DNA of 64,000 nucleotides, taken from contig NC_016609.1 of assembly GCF_000246855.1 (NCBI RefSeq), forward strand, positions 3,906,001 through 3,970,000, read 5' to 3'. This DNA is from Niastella koreensis GR20-10 (GTDB taxonomy: Bacteria; Bacteroidota; Bacteroidia; Chitinophagales; Chitinophagaceae). A program made the position numbers and the translations under genes. The notes beneath the pieces were generated by a model. That model was given only the letters and a program-made list of their open reading frames with translations. It ran no database searches and had not been told where the DNA came from. The first letter of the stretch is position 1, and each line of letters begins with the position of its first letter. Below, in pieces: positions 24,278 to 33,829 of this stretch.

Positions 24278-25699
24278 ATGCTTTTCAACTCCATTAATTA
24301 TGCCTTGTTTCTTCCTGTTGTATTTACGCTCTATTGGGCAATCAAATCTCACAGCTGGAAAAACAGGCTGCTGCTGGCCGCCAGCTACTTCTTCTATGCC
24401 TGCTGGGACTGGCGCTTTCTTTTCCTACTCATGTTCTCTACCGGGCTTGACTATGTCACCGGAATAAAGATTCAGTCAACCAGTTACAAAAAGCTTTGGT
24501 TATGGTTGAGTATTATCATCAACGTTGGATTTTTGGGCATTTTTAAATACTATGATTTTTTTGTTATATCATTTATCAATTTTATCTCGCATGTTGGATT
24601 TAAAGTGCACCCGGCAACGTTAAATGTAATTCTGCCAGTGGGCATTTCTTTTTATACCTTTCATGGATTGTCATATGTAATTGATGTTTATAAGGGCCGG
24701 ATCAATTCCGAAAAGAATGTTATTGATTATTGCCTGTTTGTAAGCTTCTTTCCCCTGCTTGTGGCTGGCCCGATCGAACGCGCAACCCATCTGCTTCCTC
24801 AACTAAAAAAGAAACGGGCATTTAATTACGACCAGGCTGCTGATGGATTAAAGCAGATCCTTTGGGGCCTTTTCAAAAAGATAGCAATAGCCGATCAGTG
24901 CGCAGTATACGCTAACATGATCTTTAAAGACGCAACAAGCTATTCAGGAAGCACCCTGACAGCAGGCGCGTTGTTTTTTGCCATTCAGATATACGGGGAC
25001 TTCAGCGGATACTCAGACATTGCCCTGGGTACAGCCAAACTGTTTGGTATTGAGCTGCTCAGAAATTTCGCTTACCCATATTTTTCCCGGGACATTGCCG
25101 AGTTCTGGCGCCGTTGGCACATATCGCTATCCTCCTGGTTCAGAGATTACCTGTATATCCCGCTCGGAGGATCGAAAGGCAACAAAACAAAAGTGATCCG
25201 GAATATTTTAATTATATTCCTGGTAAGCGGATTCTGGCATGGCGCCAACTGGACATTCATAATATGGGGCCTGCTGAATGCCATCTACATGCTGCCCTCT
25301 ATTATCCTAAGAACCAATAGAACCAACCTGGAAATCGTAGCTAAAGATAAATCGATGCCGTCTGTAAAAGAGATTGCCCAGATCACTTTAACCTTTTGCC
25401 TGACCGTTTTTGCCTGGATTTTTTTCAGAGCAAGTGACCTGAGCCATGCCTTCAGTTATATAGCAGGCATTTTTTCTTATTCATTTTTTACTTTCCCTCA
25501 AATAACACCGGTGCCTTTGTTGTTCCTGATAATGATACTCTTTGCTATAGAATGGCTGGGCCGCCGGCAGCACTATGCTTTATCCGGCATTGGCTGCCGT
25601 TGGCCTCAGGTATACCGGCTGGCTTTATACTTTTGTCTAACTGCTATCATAATATACTTTTCCGGTGCTGAACAACAATTTATTTACTTCCAGTTTTAG
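24278..25699 (+). CDS. MBOAT-family O-acyltransferase (AlgI/DltB type)
   Basis: A 473-residue multi-span membrane protein with AlgI/PatA-type landmarks: 'LPVGISFYTFHGLSYVIDVYKG', 'SFFPLLVAGPIERATHLLPQL', 'YGDFSGYSDIALGTAKLFGI', 'FWRRWHISLSSWFRDYLYIPLGGSKG' and the catalytic-His segment 'SGFWHGANWTFIIWG'. Such proteins carry acyl (usually acetyl) groups across the membrane to modify an exported polysaccharide or cell-wall polymer. The next gene, 2 bases downstream, is a SGNH-like protein, the usual partner that completes transfer. No polysaccharide synthase is nearby, so the acceptor is unknown. Confidence 0.92.
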   Translation: MLFNSINYALFLPVVFTLYWAIKSHSWKNRLLLAASYFFYACWDWRFLFLLMFSTGLDYVTGIKIQSTSYKKLWLWLSIIINVGFLGIFKYYDFFVISFINFISHVGFKVHPATLNVILPVGISFYTFHGLSYVIDVYKGRINSEKNVIDYCLFVSFFPLLVAGPIERATHLLPQLKKKRAFNYDQAADGLKQILWGLFKKIAIADQCAVYANMIFKDATSYSGSTLTAGALFFAIQIYGDFSGYSDIALGTAKLFGIELLRNFAYPYFSRDIAEFWRRWHISLSSWFRDYLYIPLGGSKGNKTKVIRNILIIFLVSGFWHGANWTFIIWGLLNAIYMLPSIILRTNRTNLEIVAKDKSMPSVKEIAQITLTFCLTVFAWIFFRASDLSHAFSYIAGIFSYSFFTFPQITPVPLLFLIMILFAIEWLGRRQHYALSGIGCRWPQVYRLALYFCLTAIIIYFSGAEQQFIYFQF

Positions 25700-25701
25700 C
25701 A

Positions 25702-26598
25702 ATGAGAAAGTTCACAAAGCAAACGATTGCCTGTTGCCTGCCTGTTCTGATCCTGTTAGTATGCTTTGAATTATTATTGAGGCATATACCCAATGATTAT
25801 TCGTATAAAAAAGAATACCTGGACAGAAATGCCAGCAATATTGAAGTACTGGTATTGGGAAGTTCGCACAGTTATTATGGCATCAACCCGGCATACATCA
25901 AAGGGAACGTTTTTAACGCATCTCACGTTTCGCAGACAATTGACCTTGACTGGGAGATCATTAAAAAATACAAATGGAGCAACCTGAAATACATTTTGTT
26001 GCCTGTGGATTACTTTACACTTTATTACCGGCTGGATCAGGGTGTGGAAAGCTGGCGCCTGAAAAACTATCAGATCTACTACGGCATTACATCAACCAGT
26101 TTAACCAATTACTTTGAACTTACCAATGGCAGATTCAAGGACAACATTAATAGGGTTATCCGGTATTATGTTCATAGATTGAACGATGTTAATTGCGATA
26201 CGTTAGGGTATGGCATTAACTTCAACCTGGCTGCCCAGGACCTGGAAACGTCGGGCAAAGAAGCCGCCGCTAAGCACACCATAAAATCAACTGCTTTCTT
26301 ACAAAAAAATATCGGCGTATTGAGCCAATTCGCCGCCTTTGCCAAAGAAAACAAAATTAAACTGATTTTATTTAGCGCACCTGCATACAAAAGCTACAGG
26401 AACAATTTAAATCGAAATCAGCTGCAGACTACAGTTAATGCAATAGAGAAAACGGTACAATCCAATCCGAATGTCGTCTATTACAACTTTCTCACCGATA
26501 CTATCTTTAAAGCTTCAGACTATAGCGATGCCGATCATTTGAATCCGGCAGGAGCTAAAAAATTAAGCAGTAAATTAAATGACCGGATCTCCTACTAA
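25702..26598 (+). CDS. SGNH-hydrolase-like partner of the MBOAT acyltransferase
   Basis: A 298-residue protein with an N-terminal signal anchor (about 7-25, 'IACCLPVLILLVCFELLL') and an SGNH-like periplasmic domain: block I 'VLVLGSSHSYYGINP' (nucleophile-like Ser in GSSHS) and a C-terminal Asp/His block 'SDADHLNPAGAKKLS'. AlgJ/AlgX- and DltD-like proteins with this plan receive the acyl group from MBOAT and transfer it to the polymer. Location 2 bases after the MBOAT stop supports that. The family is weakly conserved, so the match is by motif and context rather than overall similarity. Confidence 0.77.
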   Translation: MRKFTKQTIACCLPVLILLVCFELLLRHIPNDYSYKKEYLDRNASNIEVLVLGSSHSYYGINPAYIKGNVFNASHVSQTIDLDWEIIKKYKWSNLKYILLPVDYFTLYYRLDQGVESWRLKNYQIYYGITSTSLTNYFELTNGRFKDNINRVIRYYVHRLNDVNCDTLGYGINFNLAAQDLETSGKEAAAKHTIKSTAFLQKNIGVLSQFAAFAKENKIKLILFSAPAYKSYRNNLNRNQLQTTVNAIEKTVQSNPNVVYYNFLTDTIFKASDYSDADHLNPAGAKKLSSKLNDRISY

Positions 26599-26688
26599 CC
26601 ATTAAGCAGGTTTGTATAAGGCTGGCCTGCAGGTACGCTTTATCAGTCTGCATTGGCAAGATGTTGCCGCGCACCTGACAGGTCTATT

Positions 26689-28587
26689 TTAAGGTTTTAT
26701 CCAGATAGCCTGACCGCCGGACGCCTGCAGTTTTACTTCCAGCACGGTGTCGGAAGTTACTTTTTTCTCTTCCACTTTTACTTTGGTAGCAGTGACTACC
26801 GCAGCATCATCGGAATAGATGCGGGCGGTAAAGGTTCTTCCTTTGGATAAAAAACTACAATCAAATTTTACCGTGCGTGCTTCATCGTTGGTGATGGCGC
26901 CTATAAACCATTCATCGCCTTTGCGCCGGGCCGTGGTAATCCATTGCCCGGGCGCCCCGGTCAGCACACGGGTCTCATCCCAGGTAGTGGGAATATGGTC
27001 CCAGAATTCGAGTTCCGGTTCATCGTTGCTCATTTCGGGTTTATCGTACCAGTACAGCGTTTGAATAGGACTGTAATAAACAGCAGCCAATGCCAGCTGG
27101 TGGGCATGCGTGGTTTTGATGCGTTTATCGTAATAGCAAATAGTATAGTCTGCCGCACCGGCTATATAGCGGGTGAACGGCAATAAAGTATTATGCGTGG
27201 CGCCGGGCATTTCTTCATTACCGCGAATACCTTCGGCTGTCATCAGGTTGGGCCAGGTACGTTGCTCACCGGTGGGCCGCCAGTCGTCGTGGATATTCAC
27301 CATGATGTTATTGTAAGCGGCTTTATGAATCATCTCTTCCAGCCAGGTTGTCCAGCGGTGTGAGCCGGCCTGTACAAAACCAAACTTTACGCCTTTTACT
27401 CCCCATCGGTGATACACTTCGAACAGCGAATCGGATTGTGCATAAATGCCCTGCAGATTCACATACAACCAAACCCCAATGCCTTTTTCCTTTCCATATT
27501 GTATAATGCCAGGCAGGTCAAAATCGGGAATGGCAACTTTGGTGGCATCGGATGAAAAACTAAATGCCGGGCCATACCATTTCCAGTCGAATAAAATGTA
27601 TTGCAGGTTATGCTTTACGGCAAAGTCGATATTGGCTTTTGCAGCAGCCGTTGTCTGCGTCATCACGCGCATGATCTTGCCGGGTTTGATCCAGCCAGGG
27701 TCTTTTATTTTTGAAGGCTCATTCAGGTTTAAGAGTAGGCTGTTGTTGACGATGAGGTCACCCGGTTCTTCCGCCACCATAATCACGCGCCAGGGTGTAC
27801 CTACCGGGGAGATCAGGTCGGCCGGAGTATACATACTGGTTAAAATGGTATTGGGCCTTGATTCGCTCAATTTGAATTTGGCGCGCGCATAATCCGTCAT
27901 GCCCGCTTCTGCTAAACAAACATATAACCGTGGAGTCACCCGCATGGTCAGTGGCCGTTCGCTTTCATCGGGCCAGTTTTTTAACGACAGTAATTTATAG
28001 TCTGCCTGCGCCCAGGAGGCATGCCAGGCCACCGTACCCTCGGGTAAACTGAATTCCGTGTTCTCCTGCATGATCCTGTAATACGTTCCTTTGGGGTTTT
28101 CGGGAAAGAAATACCGGATGGCAGCGCCTTCATTGTACACCCTGATCTCTACGTTCATACGATAGATGGGGTTATCATCTTTCACCAGTTCTATGGTTAC
28201 GGCGTTATAATGATCGCGGATCTGGCTTTGCTCGCCATACACAGGTTGCCAGGTAGTGTCTTGCGAGGAAGTATAAATACCGGTTACTTTCAGGTTCTCG
28301 CACCATTTGGCGTGTTTATCTACTTTCAACGCCATGGCTCGTTCGCTCAGGTTGTTATCCAGTTGAAGGTCCAGCGCCGATTCACTGATCACTGATTTAT
28401 TCTTATATCTCAACTGGTAATACATTTCCCGTTTACCGGGCGCCAGTTGTTTCTGGTAAAACTGTACGGTTATATTTTTATCGGGCGATAGTACGCTCGT
28501 TTTTGTTTCAGCGAGTATGGTTTGCGCCAAACTACTATTACTGATGATCGTGCTAAACGCTGCTATCAACAAAACGGATCTGCTCAT
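26689..28587 (-). CDS. GH97-family glycoside hydrolase (first of two)
   Basis: A 632-residue exported enzyme with signal peptide (1-21, ending SLAQ), GH97 N-terminal beta-supersandwich, (beta/alpha)8 barrel ('YILFDWKWYGPAFSFSSD', 'KGIGVWLYVNLQG', 'GVKGVKFGFVQAGS', 'IMVNIHDDWRPTGEQRTWPNLMTAEGIRGNE') and a C-terminal beta-sandwich. At the position where retaining GH97 enzymes have the Asp nucleophile it has Gly ('KFGF', near residue 400), as in inverting SusB-type alpha-glucosidases. The ATG overlaps the stop of the truncated GH88 gene (ATGA), so its translation may depend on that remnant. A transcription terminator at 28935-28966 stands between this pair and the rest of the locus. Confidence 0.92.
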   Translation of the reverse strand: MSRSVLLIAAFSTIISNSSLAQTILAETKTSVLSPDKNITVQFYQKQLAPGKREMYYQLRYKNKSVISESALDLQLDNNLSERAMALKVDKHAKWCENLKVTGIYTSSQDTTWQPVYGEQSQIRDHYNAVTIELVKDDNPIYRMNVEIRVYNEGAAIRYFFPENPKGTYYRIMQENTEFSLPEGTVAWHASWAQADYKLLSLKNWPDESERPLTMRVTPRLYVCLAEAGMTDYARAKFKLSESRPNTILTSMYTPADLISPVGTPWRVIMVAEEPGDLIVNNSLLLNLNEPSKIKDPGWIKPGKIMRVMTQTTAAAKANIDFAVKHNLQYILFDWKWYGPAFSFSSDATKVAIPDFDLPGIIQYGKEKGIGVWLYVNLQGIYAQSDSLFEVYHRWGVKGVKFGFVQAGSHRWTTWLEEMIHKAAYNNIMVNIHDDWRPTGEQRTWPNLMTAEGIRGNEEMPGATHNTLLPFTRYIAGAADYTICYYDKRIKTTHAHQLALAAVYYSPIQTLYWYDKPEMSNDEPELEFWDHIPTTWDETRVLTGAPGQWITTARRKGDEWFIGAITNDEARTVKFDCSFLSKGRTFTARIYSDDAAVVTATKVKVEEKKVTSDTVLEVKLQASGGQAIWIKP

Positions 28588-28922
28588 TTCTTCAATCCTC
28601 CTTCCAGTATTTTTTTCAACCGAAGCAATGCTTCGAGGTAGTAGTAATCGGCATAAATAATGGAGGCGTCTATTTCACCGCCGTTGCCGGGCCAGAAACC
28701 GCTTGTCCGGTCGCGGTACCCCACAAAGCGCCAGTCTCTTTTTCCATGGGCGATGCTGCGGGGCATCCGGGTTGAATCGTTCAGCGTGCCAACTGTTTTT
28801 GATAGCTGGGTAATACAATAATCAAGCGCCTGGGTGGTCTTTTCCGACTCACTGGTTTTACAACCCGCGGCCATCAATGCAACGGCCACACTCATTCCGG
28901 CAATGCCTGTGAGGATCTTCAT
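28584..28922 (-). pseudogene. GH88 unsaturated uronyl hydrolase with central deletion (in-frame remnant)
   Basis: Encodes only 112 residues where GH88 enzymes have about 380-420. The first part is a normal lipoprotein N-terminus (lipobox AAGC, Cys21) followed by GH88 N-terminal sequence 'MPRSIAHGKRDWRFVGYRDRTSGFWPGN'. It then passes directly into the GH88 C-terminal signature 'GEIDASIIYADYYYLEALLRLKKI'. Roughly 290 codons, including the catalytic Asp residues and most of the (alpha/alpha)6 barrel, are missing, and the frame is kept. It cannot be an active hydrolase. Retention of start, frame and overlap with the GH97 start suggests either a recent deletion or a remaining role in translational coupling. 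Confidence 0.8.
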
Positions 28923-28934
28923 GACAAGTGTTCG

Positions 28935-28966
28935 TTAAAAAAAGCCCCGACGGTTCCGCCGGGGCT
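28935..28966 (-). terminator. Rho-independent terminator after the CBM3 lyase gene
   Basis: On the minus strand a G/C-rich stem AGCCCCG/CGGGGCT with a 10-base loop is followed by seven T residues. It lies just downstream of the stop of the gene at 28974-33719 and before the GH88 remnant, so most transcripts of the main locus should end here. The two genes beyond it would be expressed by leakage or from their own promoter. Confidence 0.85.
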
Positions 28967-28973
28967 ATTGGTT

Positions 28974-31900
28974 TTATTGTTTAATAATTTGTTTTGTGGT
29001 TACGGTTTTTCCATTGCGCACCTCCACCTGGTAAATACCAGTTGTAAGTTTTTGCAATGAAATTGTTTGGCTACCGGAAGTAAGTCTTTGTAACAGCAGC
29101 AGTTCGCCGTTGAGGCTGTAAACACGTACAGTTGCGTCTGACGCTACTGTACCTGCCTGAATGTTCAAATAACCGGTAGTCGGATTCGGATACAACACGA
29201 TCCTGTTAGCAACAGCATTGCCGTTATCAGCTACTTCCGCAGTGGTATTGGCAGCTACACGCCCTTGTACGGCAGCAGCAGGCTCAGTACCATAGATCAA
29301 TTGTCCTTTGTAATACACGGTCATGTGCTCATTCACCGCCAACTGTGCAGGCGCCTGATACGACCAGTCGTTTGTAAACGTAAAGTTCGACCAGTCGGAT
29401 TTTGCAATGCGGTACTGGATATTGCCGGTGCTGCTTGCAGGATACAGGTTACCCAGCGTTGGTTTCACCTTGATCTCGAAGTACCTGTCGGCACTTGTCA
29501 ATGCAGGGCTAACCGTATTGATGCCGGTGATGATGTTGCTGGTGCCCAGTTTGGCGTAATCTACCCATGAATTGAGCGCAGCAGTGCCGTCTTCTGTAAA
29601 CCAGTAGCGAACACTCAGATCGCCATAAGCAACCGGCATGTTACCTTCATTGCTGATGGTCACATACGTACTGATGGTATTCTTACCGCCGTTTTGTGTT
29701 GAGGCATACGCTTTCACATCCACCACAGGTGTTACGGCTACAGGTTCTGTACCCCATACCAGTTGTCCATTGCGGTATAAAGTGATCTTGCTGTTGTTTG
29801 CATACGTTTTGTTGTTTACATAGGAATAGTCATCAGCTTCGTTGAAGTTCGACCAGTCTGTATTGGCAAAACGTGATTGGATTACACCAGAGTTTCCACC
29901 GGCAGCCAGGTTACCGGCTGTTTTATCGAAGCTGTATTCGATATAACCATAGGCGCCGGCGCGTGGCGTATCGAGTTGTACATATTTCGCTTTTACTTTG
30001 GCACTACCCAGTTGTGCATAGTCGATGAAGGTATTGATACCTGCATAGTTTTCTGCAGTGAACCAGTAACGGGCAGTCAACTCGCCATAAGCCACATTCG
30101 CTTTACCGGTGCTAACCAGTTGCAGGTAAGGACTGATGCTGTTGTTGTCTGTTTTCCCCTTGTCGCCATCCTGTGATTGAACGGCAATTCCAAGCGGTGC
30201 AAGGGTGAGCGTACGGCTAACTGATGCGGCAGGCAGGTAAGTGGCGTCACCATCCTGAGCGGCGGTAATGGTTACTGTACCATCGCGGATCACTTTCACC
30301 ACGCCATTTACAACAGTAGCGATGGTAGAATCAGAAACGGTAAAGCTCACTGGCAAACCGGAAGTAGCCACTGCATGCAGCCTGATAACCGCGGTATCGC
30401 CTAATAAAACAGCTGGAATGGAATCAAAGCTGATGCGCTGCGCTATCCGGTTTATCACCAGGGTTTGCGAAACAGGGGTTGCAGCCAGGTAGGCCGAGTC
30501 ACCCGCCTGTGAAGCCGTGATCACTACAGAACCGGCGCGGATCACATTCACCACTCCGTTATTAACTGTAGCGATGGTAGAATCTGAAACACTGTAGCTA
30601 ACCGGCAGGTTTGAGCTGGCAGTAGCATGCAGCACAACAGGGGTTGTATCGCCTAAAGTAACAGCAACGATTGAATCGAAGCTGATGCTTTGTTGTACAT
30701 GCGGTAACGTGTTCTTCAGGTCATCTATCGATTTCACCGTTTTCACCCAGTCAATGGCATAGCTGGTTTCACCTGAAGTGATATCGGCTACTTTAAACTG
30801 GAAGGTAGTGAGGGTGGTTGCAGTATTCTGAGACAGCCTGATAGCTGTTGCCCCGAATGTACCTTTGGTGAGATCATAATAATAAATATCATCCCCTACG
30901 GTACCCGTCCACTTATTGGCATTATTGCCAAATGAACCCAGGTTGGTATCGAAAGTGAGATTGACAACCTGTGGCTTTTTAAGGCGGATGGCTACGATGG
31001 GATAATTGTTTGGTAACAATTTCACAGCGGTAGTTTTCCTGGCATCACCACGGCCTTTACCATTCGATTGAGGAACCAGGGTTACCACCAGTTTACCATT
31101 TTGAACGGTTGCTACGGAACCGGCGGTGGCAGCAGCCCAGCCATCGGTAGTATCGATGAAGTTATCATCGATCAAACCCGAAACGGTGTCAACCGGCACA
31201 ACTATGTTCAATGTGCGGGCAACAGGCGAGGCAGGCAGGTAAGCGGTGTCACCGGCTTGTGAAGCCGTAATGATCACAGAGCCATCCTTTTTAACATTCA
31301 CTCTATTGTTTACAATAGTAGCAATGGTAGTATCGGAAATGGCATAGCTTACAGGCAGGCCTGAGCTGGCGGTAGCCTTCAGTACAATGGGGGTAGTATC
31401 GCCCAGGGTAACGGTGGCCAGTGAATCGAAAGTAATGGTTTGCGCAATGTGCGGCGCCGTTACTTCCACCAGGTCAGCGACAGTTTTCACTGTTCTGATC
31501 CATTCCACTGCATAGCTGGTTTCACCGGAGCTGATATCGGCCACTTTAAACTGGAAGGTAGTAAGCGTGGTAGCTTTATCAGCTGTCAGCATGGTGGGCG
31601 TTGCGCCAAAACCGCCTTTGGTAAGGTCGTAATAATAGATATCATCCCCTACTTTACCGGTCCATTTATTGGCGGCATTGCCAAAAGAACCCAGGTTGGT
31701 ATCGAAGGTAATATTGCCAACTGCTGGCTTTTTAAACTTGATGGCAAAAATGGGGTAATTATTAGGCATCAATACCGCGCCGGCGGTGCGCTTCACATCG
31801 CCACGGCCTTTACCGTTCGATTGCGTAACCAGCGTAATATTCAGTTTACCATTTGCTACGGTAGCTACGGAACCGCTGGTAGCCGCAGCCCAGCCACTGG

Positions 31901-33719
31901 CTGAAGTGGTAAAGCGATCGTTGATCAAACCAACCGTATCAACAGGCACAGCCGTGCTGTCTTTTGGATAATCAGCCACCGTGCTTGTATAGAAGAACAA
32001 AGAGCCATAGCCAGGGTTGTCTGCGCCCGGAGGAGCGCCTTCCGGCCCTGTGGCCTGCAATACTTTCAAAGTCCAGGGCATTTGCAAACCCTTTTGAACA
32101 ACGTAATGGTTATACGCAATTTCAAATACAGGTCTGAACTGTCCACGGGCGGTGGCAGAAATTGCTTCGGGCGTATAGTCAGAATAGTTCTTTTCGCAAT
32201 AATCGTAGGCAGTCTGGTAATCAACATCGTTGCCGAGGTTATATTTCGAAGCATACTCATAGCCGCGCATAATGGCATTCCCTGAGGCTGAGTACAGATC
32301 AACACCCTGTTTATTGGCCATTTCAGCCAGTTCAGCCAGTGAGCCGATCGCCAGCAATACGTGTCCCTGGTCGCGGTTACTTTCCTGCAACTGACCGGCA
32401 GCCGTTATTACATAATTGTCGATGCTGCCATTGCCTTCGCCATGATAGAAATAAGTTACCACACGGTCGAACATTTCGGTATCGTTGGTATAAACGGCAA
32501 TAGCCATCAACGCCTTCATACAGATAATATCCCAGTTACCATGCGAACAGGGCGAGAAGTTTCCCAGCACAGGGTAGAAAACATTTTTCAGCATGGTTTC
32601 GGTTTGCTGTTGTTTATCAACCGGCCATGCGGGATACGTATAACGCATGATCTCGGCCGCATTGGCCAGCATACAGCCGTACAAACCGTTCAATGCAGCA
32701 TCTGTACCAACTATAGCAGTAGTGGTAGCTGAATACGCATCGATGATCTCCACCGCTTTTTTGGCATGCGCCTCATCACCGGTGATGTTATATAGCAGGG
32801 CATTGTAGTACGCGGCAAGGAAGTCGGCTTCCACACCATTTTTAACCGTACCACCGTTTACACCATTTACAGTAACGGTAGCGTCGCGGGTAAGTTGCGC
32901 ATAGGGCCCTGCCATCTTGTAAGTAGCGGAAGAACGCGTTGATGCTGCCAGTAACTGGTAATCTGCATAGGGACGGCCAAATTTGCTGGCCACCTCCGTT
33001 TTCATTCTCGCCAGGTCGGCTGTATTGTGCAACAGGCCCGGGTGCGCAAAAGCGCCTTTGAAATTAAAGGTGTCGGGGTTGTTAACGCCCACATACGACC
33101 GCAGTTCATTTACCGAGGTAAAGGTTTTAACCCAGTCCACCTCATACTGAATATCATTCGCAGCTACTTCAGCTGATGTCAATACTACATCGGCTATTTT
33201 AAACTGGAAGGTGGTGAGGCTGGTTGTTGAGCTGGTTAACATGGCAGTGGTACCCAGGGTACCGGTTGAAAGGTCCCAGTAATAAACGTTTCCAGTAGCC
33301 GAAGCTATTTTGGTGGCATTGTTGTTGGTGCCATTGAACGACCCCAGGTTGGTGTCGAAGAAATAGTTACAACGGGGCGGCTTGTTGAACTTGATAGCCA
33401 CAATAGGATAGGCGCCGGGACTAAAAGTTACACCGCCTGTTTTCTGAAAGTCGCCACGGTACTTGCCTCCGGTTTGCGGAGCCATGGTTACCACAAACTT
33501 TCCGTTTACGATCTGTCCTGTAGAGCCGGCGGTAGCAGCTTTCCAGTTGTTGGTGTTACCGGTTGAGAAATCATCATTCAGCAACCCGGTTTGGGCAAAG
33601 GAACGTTGAACAAAGAACGTGAGCGCAACCAACAAAGTGGTGGCTCCGAACTTCATGACTGCTGTTCGCAGCCATTTTCGCTTCAGCAGAAGCTCATTAC
33701 GCGTAACGGTAATCTTCAT
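28974..33719 (-). CDS. Large secreted alginate-lyase-superfamily enzyme with tandem CBM3 modules and T9SS tail
   Basis: A 1581-residue protein in this order: signal peptide (1-43, long n-region); beta module 1 (46-210); alginate_lyase-type (alpha/alpha) catalytic domain (225-580) with 'SHGNWD' (392-397), 'NRDQGH' (448-453) and 'YEYASKYNLGNDVDY'; beta module 2 (597-755); Ig-like repeat (757-840); beta module 3 (848-1005); two more Ig-like repeats (1006-1174); two family-3 cellulose-binding-like modules (1176-1327, 1331-1481; 'ISPYLQLVSTG', 'ELTARYWFT'); and a type A T9SS sorting domain (1503-1581, 'YPNPTTG'). The lyase fold cleaves uronic acid polymers by beta-elimination (alginate, glucuronan or similar). 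CBM3 modules suggest anchoring to cellulose or a cellulose-like backbone. The modules at 597-755 and 848-1005 are near-duplicates at DNA level. Confidence 0.88.
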   Translation of the reverse strand: MKITVTRNELLLKRKWLRTAVMKFGATTLLVALTFFVQRSFAQTGLLNDDFSTGNTNNWKAATAGSTGQIVNGKFVVTMAPQTGGKYRGDFQKTGGVTFSPGAYPIVAIKFNKPPRCNYFFDTNLGSFNGTNNNATKIASATGNVYYWDLSTGTLGTTAMLTSSTTSLTTFQFKIADVVLTSAEVAANDIQYEVDWVKTFTSVNELRSYVGVNNPDTFNFKGAFAHPGLLHNTADLARMKTEVASKFGRPYADYQLLAASTRSSATYKMAGPYAQLTRDATVTVNGVNGGTVKNGVEADFLAAYYNALLYNITGDEAHAKKAVEIIDAYSATTTAIVGTDAALNGLYGCMLANAAEIMRYTYPAWPVDKQQQTETMLKNVFYPVLGNFSPCSHGNWDIICMKALMAIAVYTNDTEMFDRVVTYFYHGEGNGSIDNYVITAAGQLQESNRDQGHVLLAIGSLAELAEMANKQGVDLYSASGNAIMRGYEYASKYNLGNDVDYQTAYDYCEKNYSDYTPEAISATARGQFRPVFEIAYNHYVVQKGLQMPWTLKVLQATGPEGAPPGADNPGYGSLFFYTSTVADYPKDSTAVPVDTVGLINDRFTTSASGWAAATSGSVATVANGKLNITLVTQSNGKGRGDVKRTAGAVLMPNNYPIFAIKFKKPAVGNITFDTNLGSFGNAANKWTGKVGDDIYYYDLTKGGFGATPTMLTADKATTLTTFQFKVADISSGETSYAVEWIRTVKTVADLVEVTAPHIAQTITFDSLATVTLGDTTPIVLKATASSGLPVSYAISDTTIATIVNNRVNVKKDGSVIITASQAGDTAYLPASPVARTLNIVVPVDTVSGLIDDNFIDTTDGWAAATAGSVATVQNGKLVVTLVPQSNGKGRGDARKTTAVKLLPNNYPIVAIRLKKPQVVNLTFDTNLGSFGNNANKWTGTVGDDIYYYDLTKGTFGATAIRLSQNTATTLTTFQFKVADITSGETSYAIDWVKTVKSIDDLKNTLPHVQQSISFDSIVAVTLGDTTPVVLHATASSNLPVSYSVSDSTIATVNNGVVNVIRAGSVVITASQAGDSAYLAATPVSQTLVINRIAQRISFDSIPAVLLGDTAVIRLHAVATSGLPVSFTVSDSTIATVVNGVVKVIRDGTVTITAAQDGDATYLPAASVSRTLTLAPLGIAVQSQDGDKGKTDNNSISPYLQLVSTGKANVAYGELTARYWFTAENYAGINTFIDYAQLGSAKVKAKYVQLDTPRAGAYGYIEYSFDKTAGNLAAGGNSGVIQSRFANTDWSNFNEADDYSYVNNKTYANNSKITLYRNGQLVWGTEPVAVTPVVDVKAYASTQNGGKNTISTYVTISNEGNMPVAYGDLSVRYWFTEDGTAALNSWVDYAKLGTSNIITGINTVSPALTSADRYFEIKVKPTLGNLYPASSTGNIQYRIAKSDWSNFTFTNDWSYQAPAQLAVNEHMTVYYKGQLIYGTEPAAAVQGRVAANTTAEVADNGNAVANRIVLYPNPTTGYLNIQAGTVASDATVRVYSLNGELLLLQRLTSGSQTISLQKLTTGIYQVEVRNGKTVTTKQIIKQ

Positions 33720-33829
33720 GCATAGGGATTTTGGGATTATTCATGGGATTAAGAACTCACTTATATATGATAACACACCGGACCTTGCCATTCTTAGCTC
33801 CCTGAAAATCCTGTTCACAAATGGTTTAG

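Noticed and set aside
26599-26688. The 90-base gap between the convergent SGNH and GH97 genes was examined for a terminator
   Set aside because: No strong stem followed by a T-run on either strand.
28974-33719. Possible adhesin or surface-layer protein because of the Ig-like repeats
   Set aside because: The alginate-lyase domain with GNWD and RDQGH motifs and the neighbouring susCD genes indicate an enzyme; the Ig-like parts are linkers.
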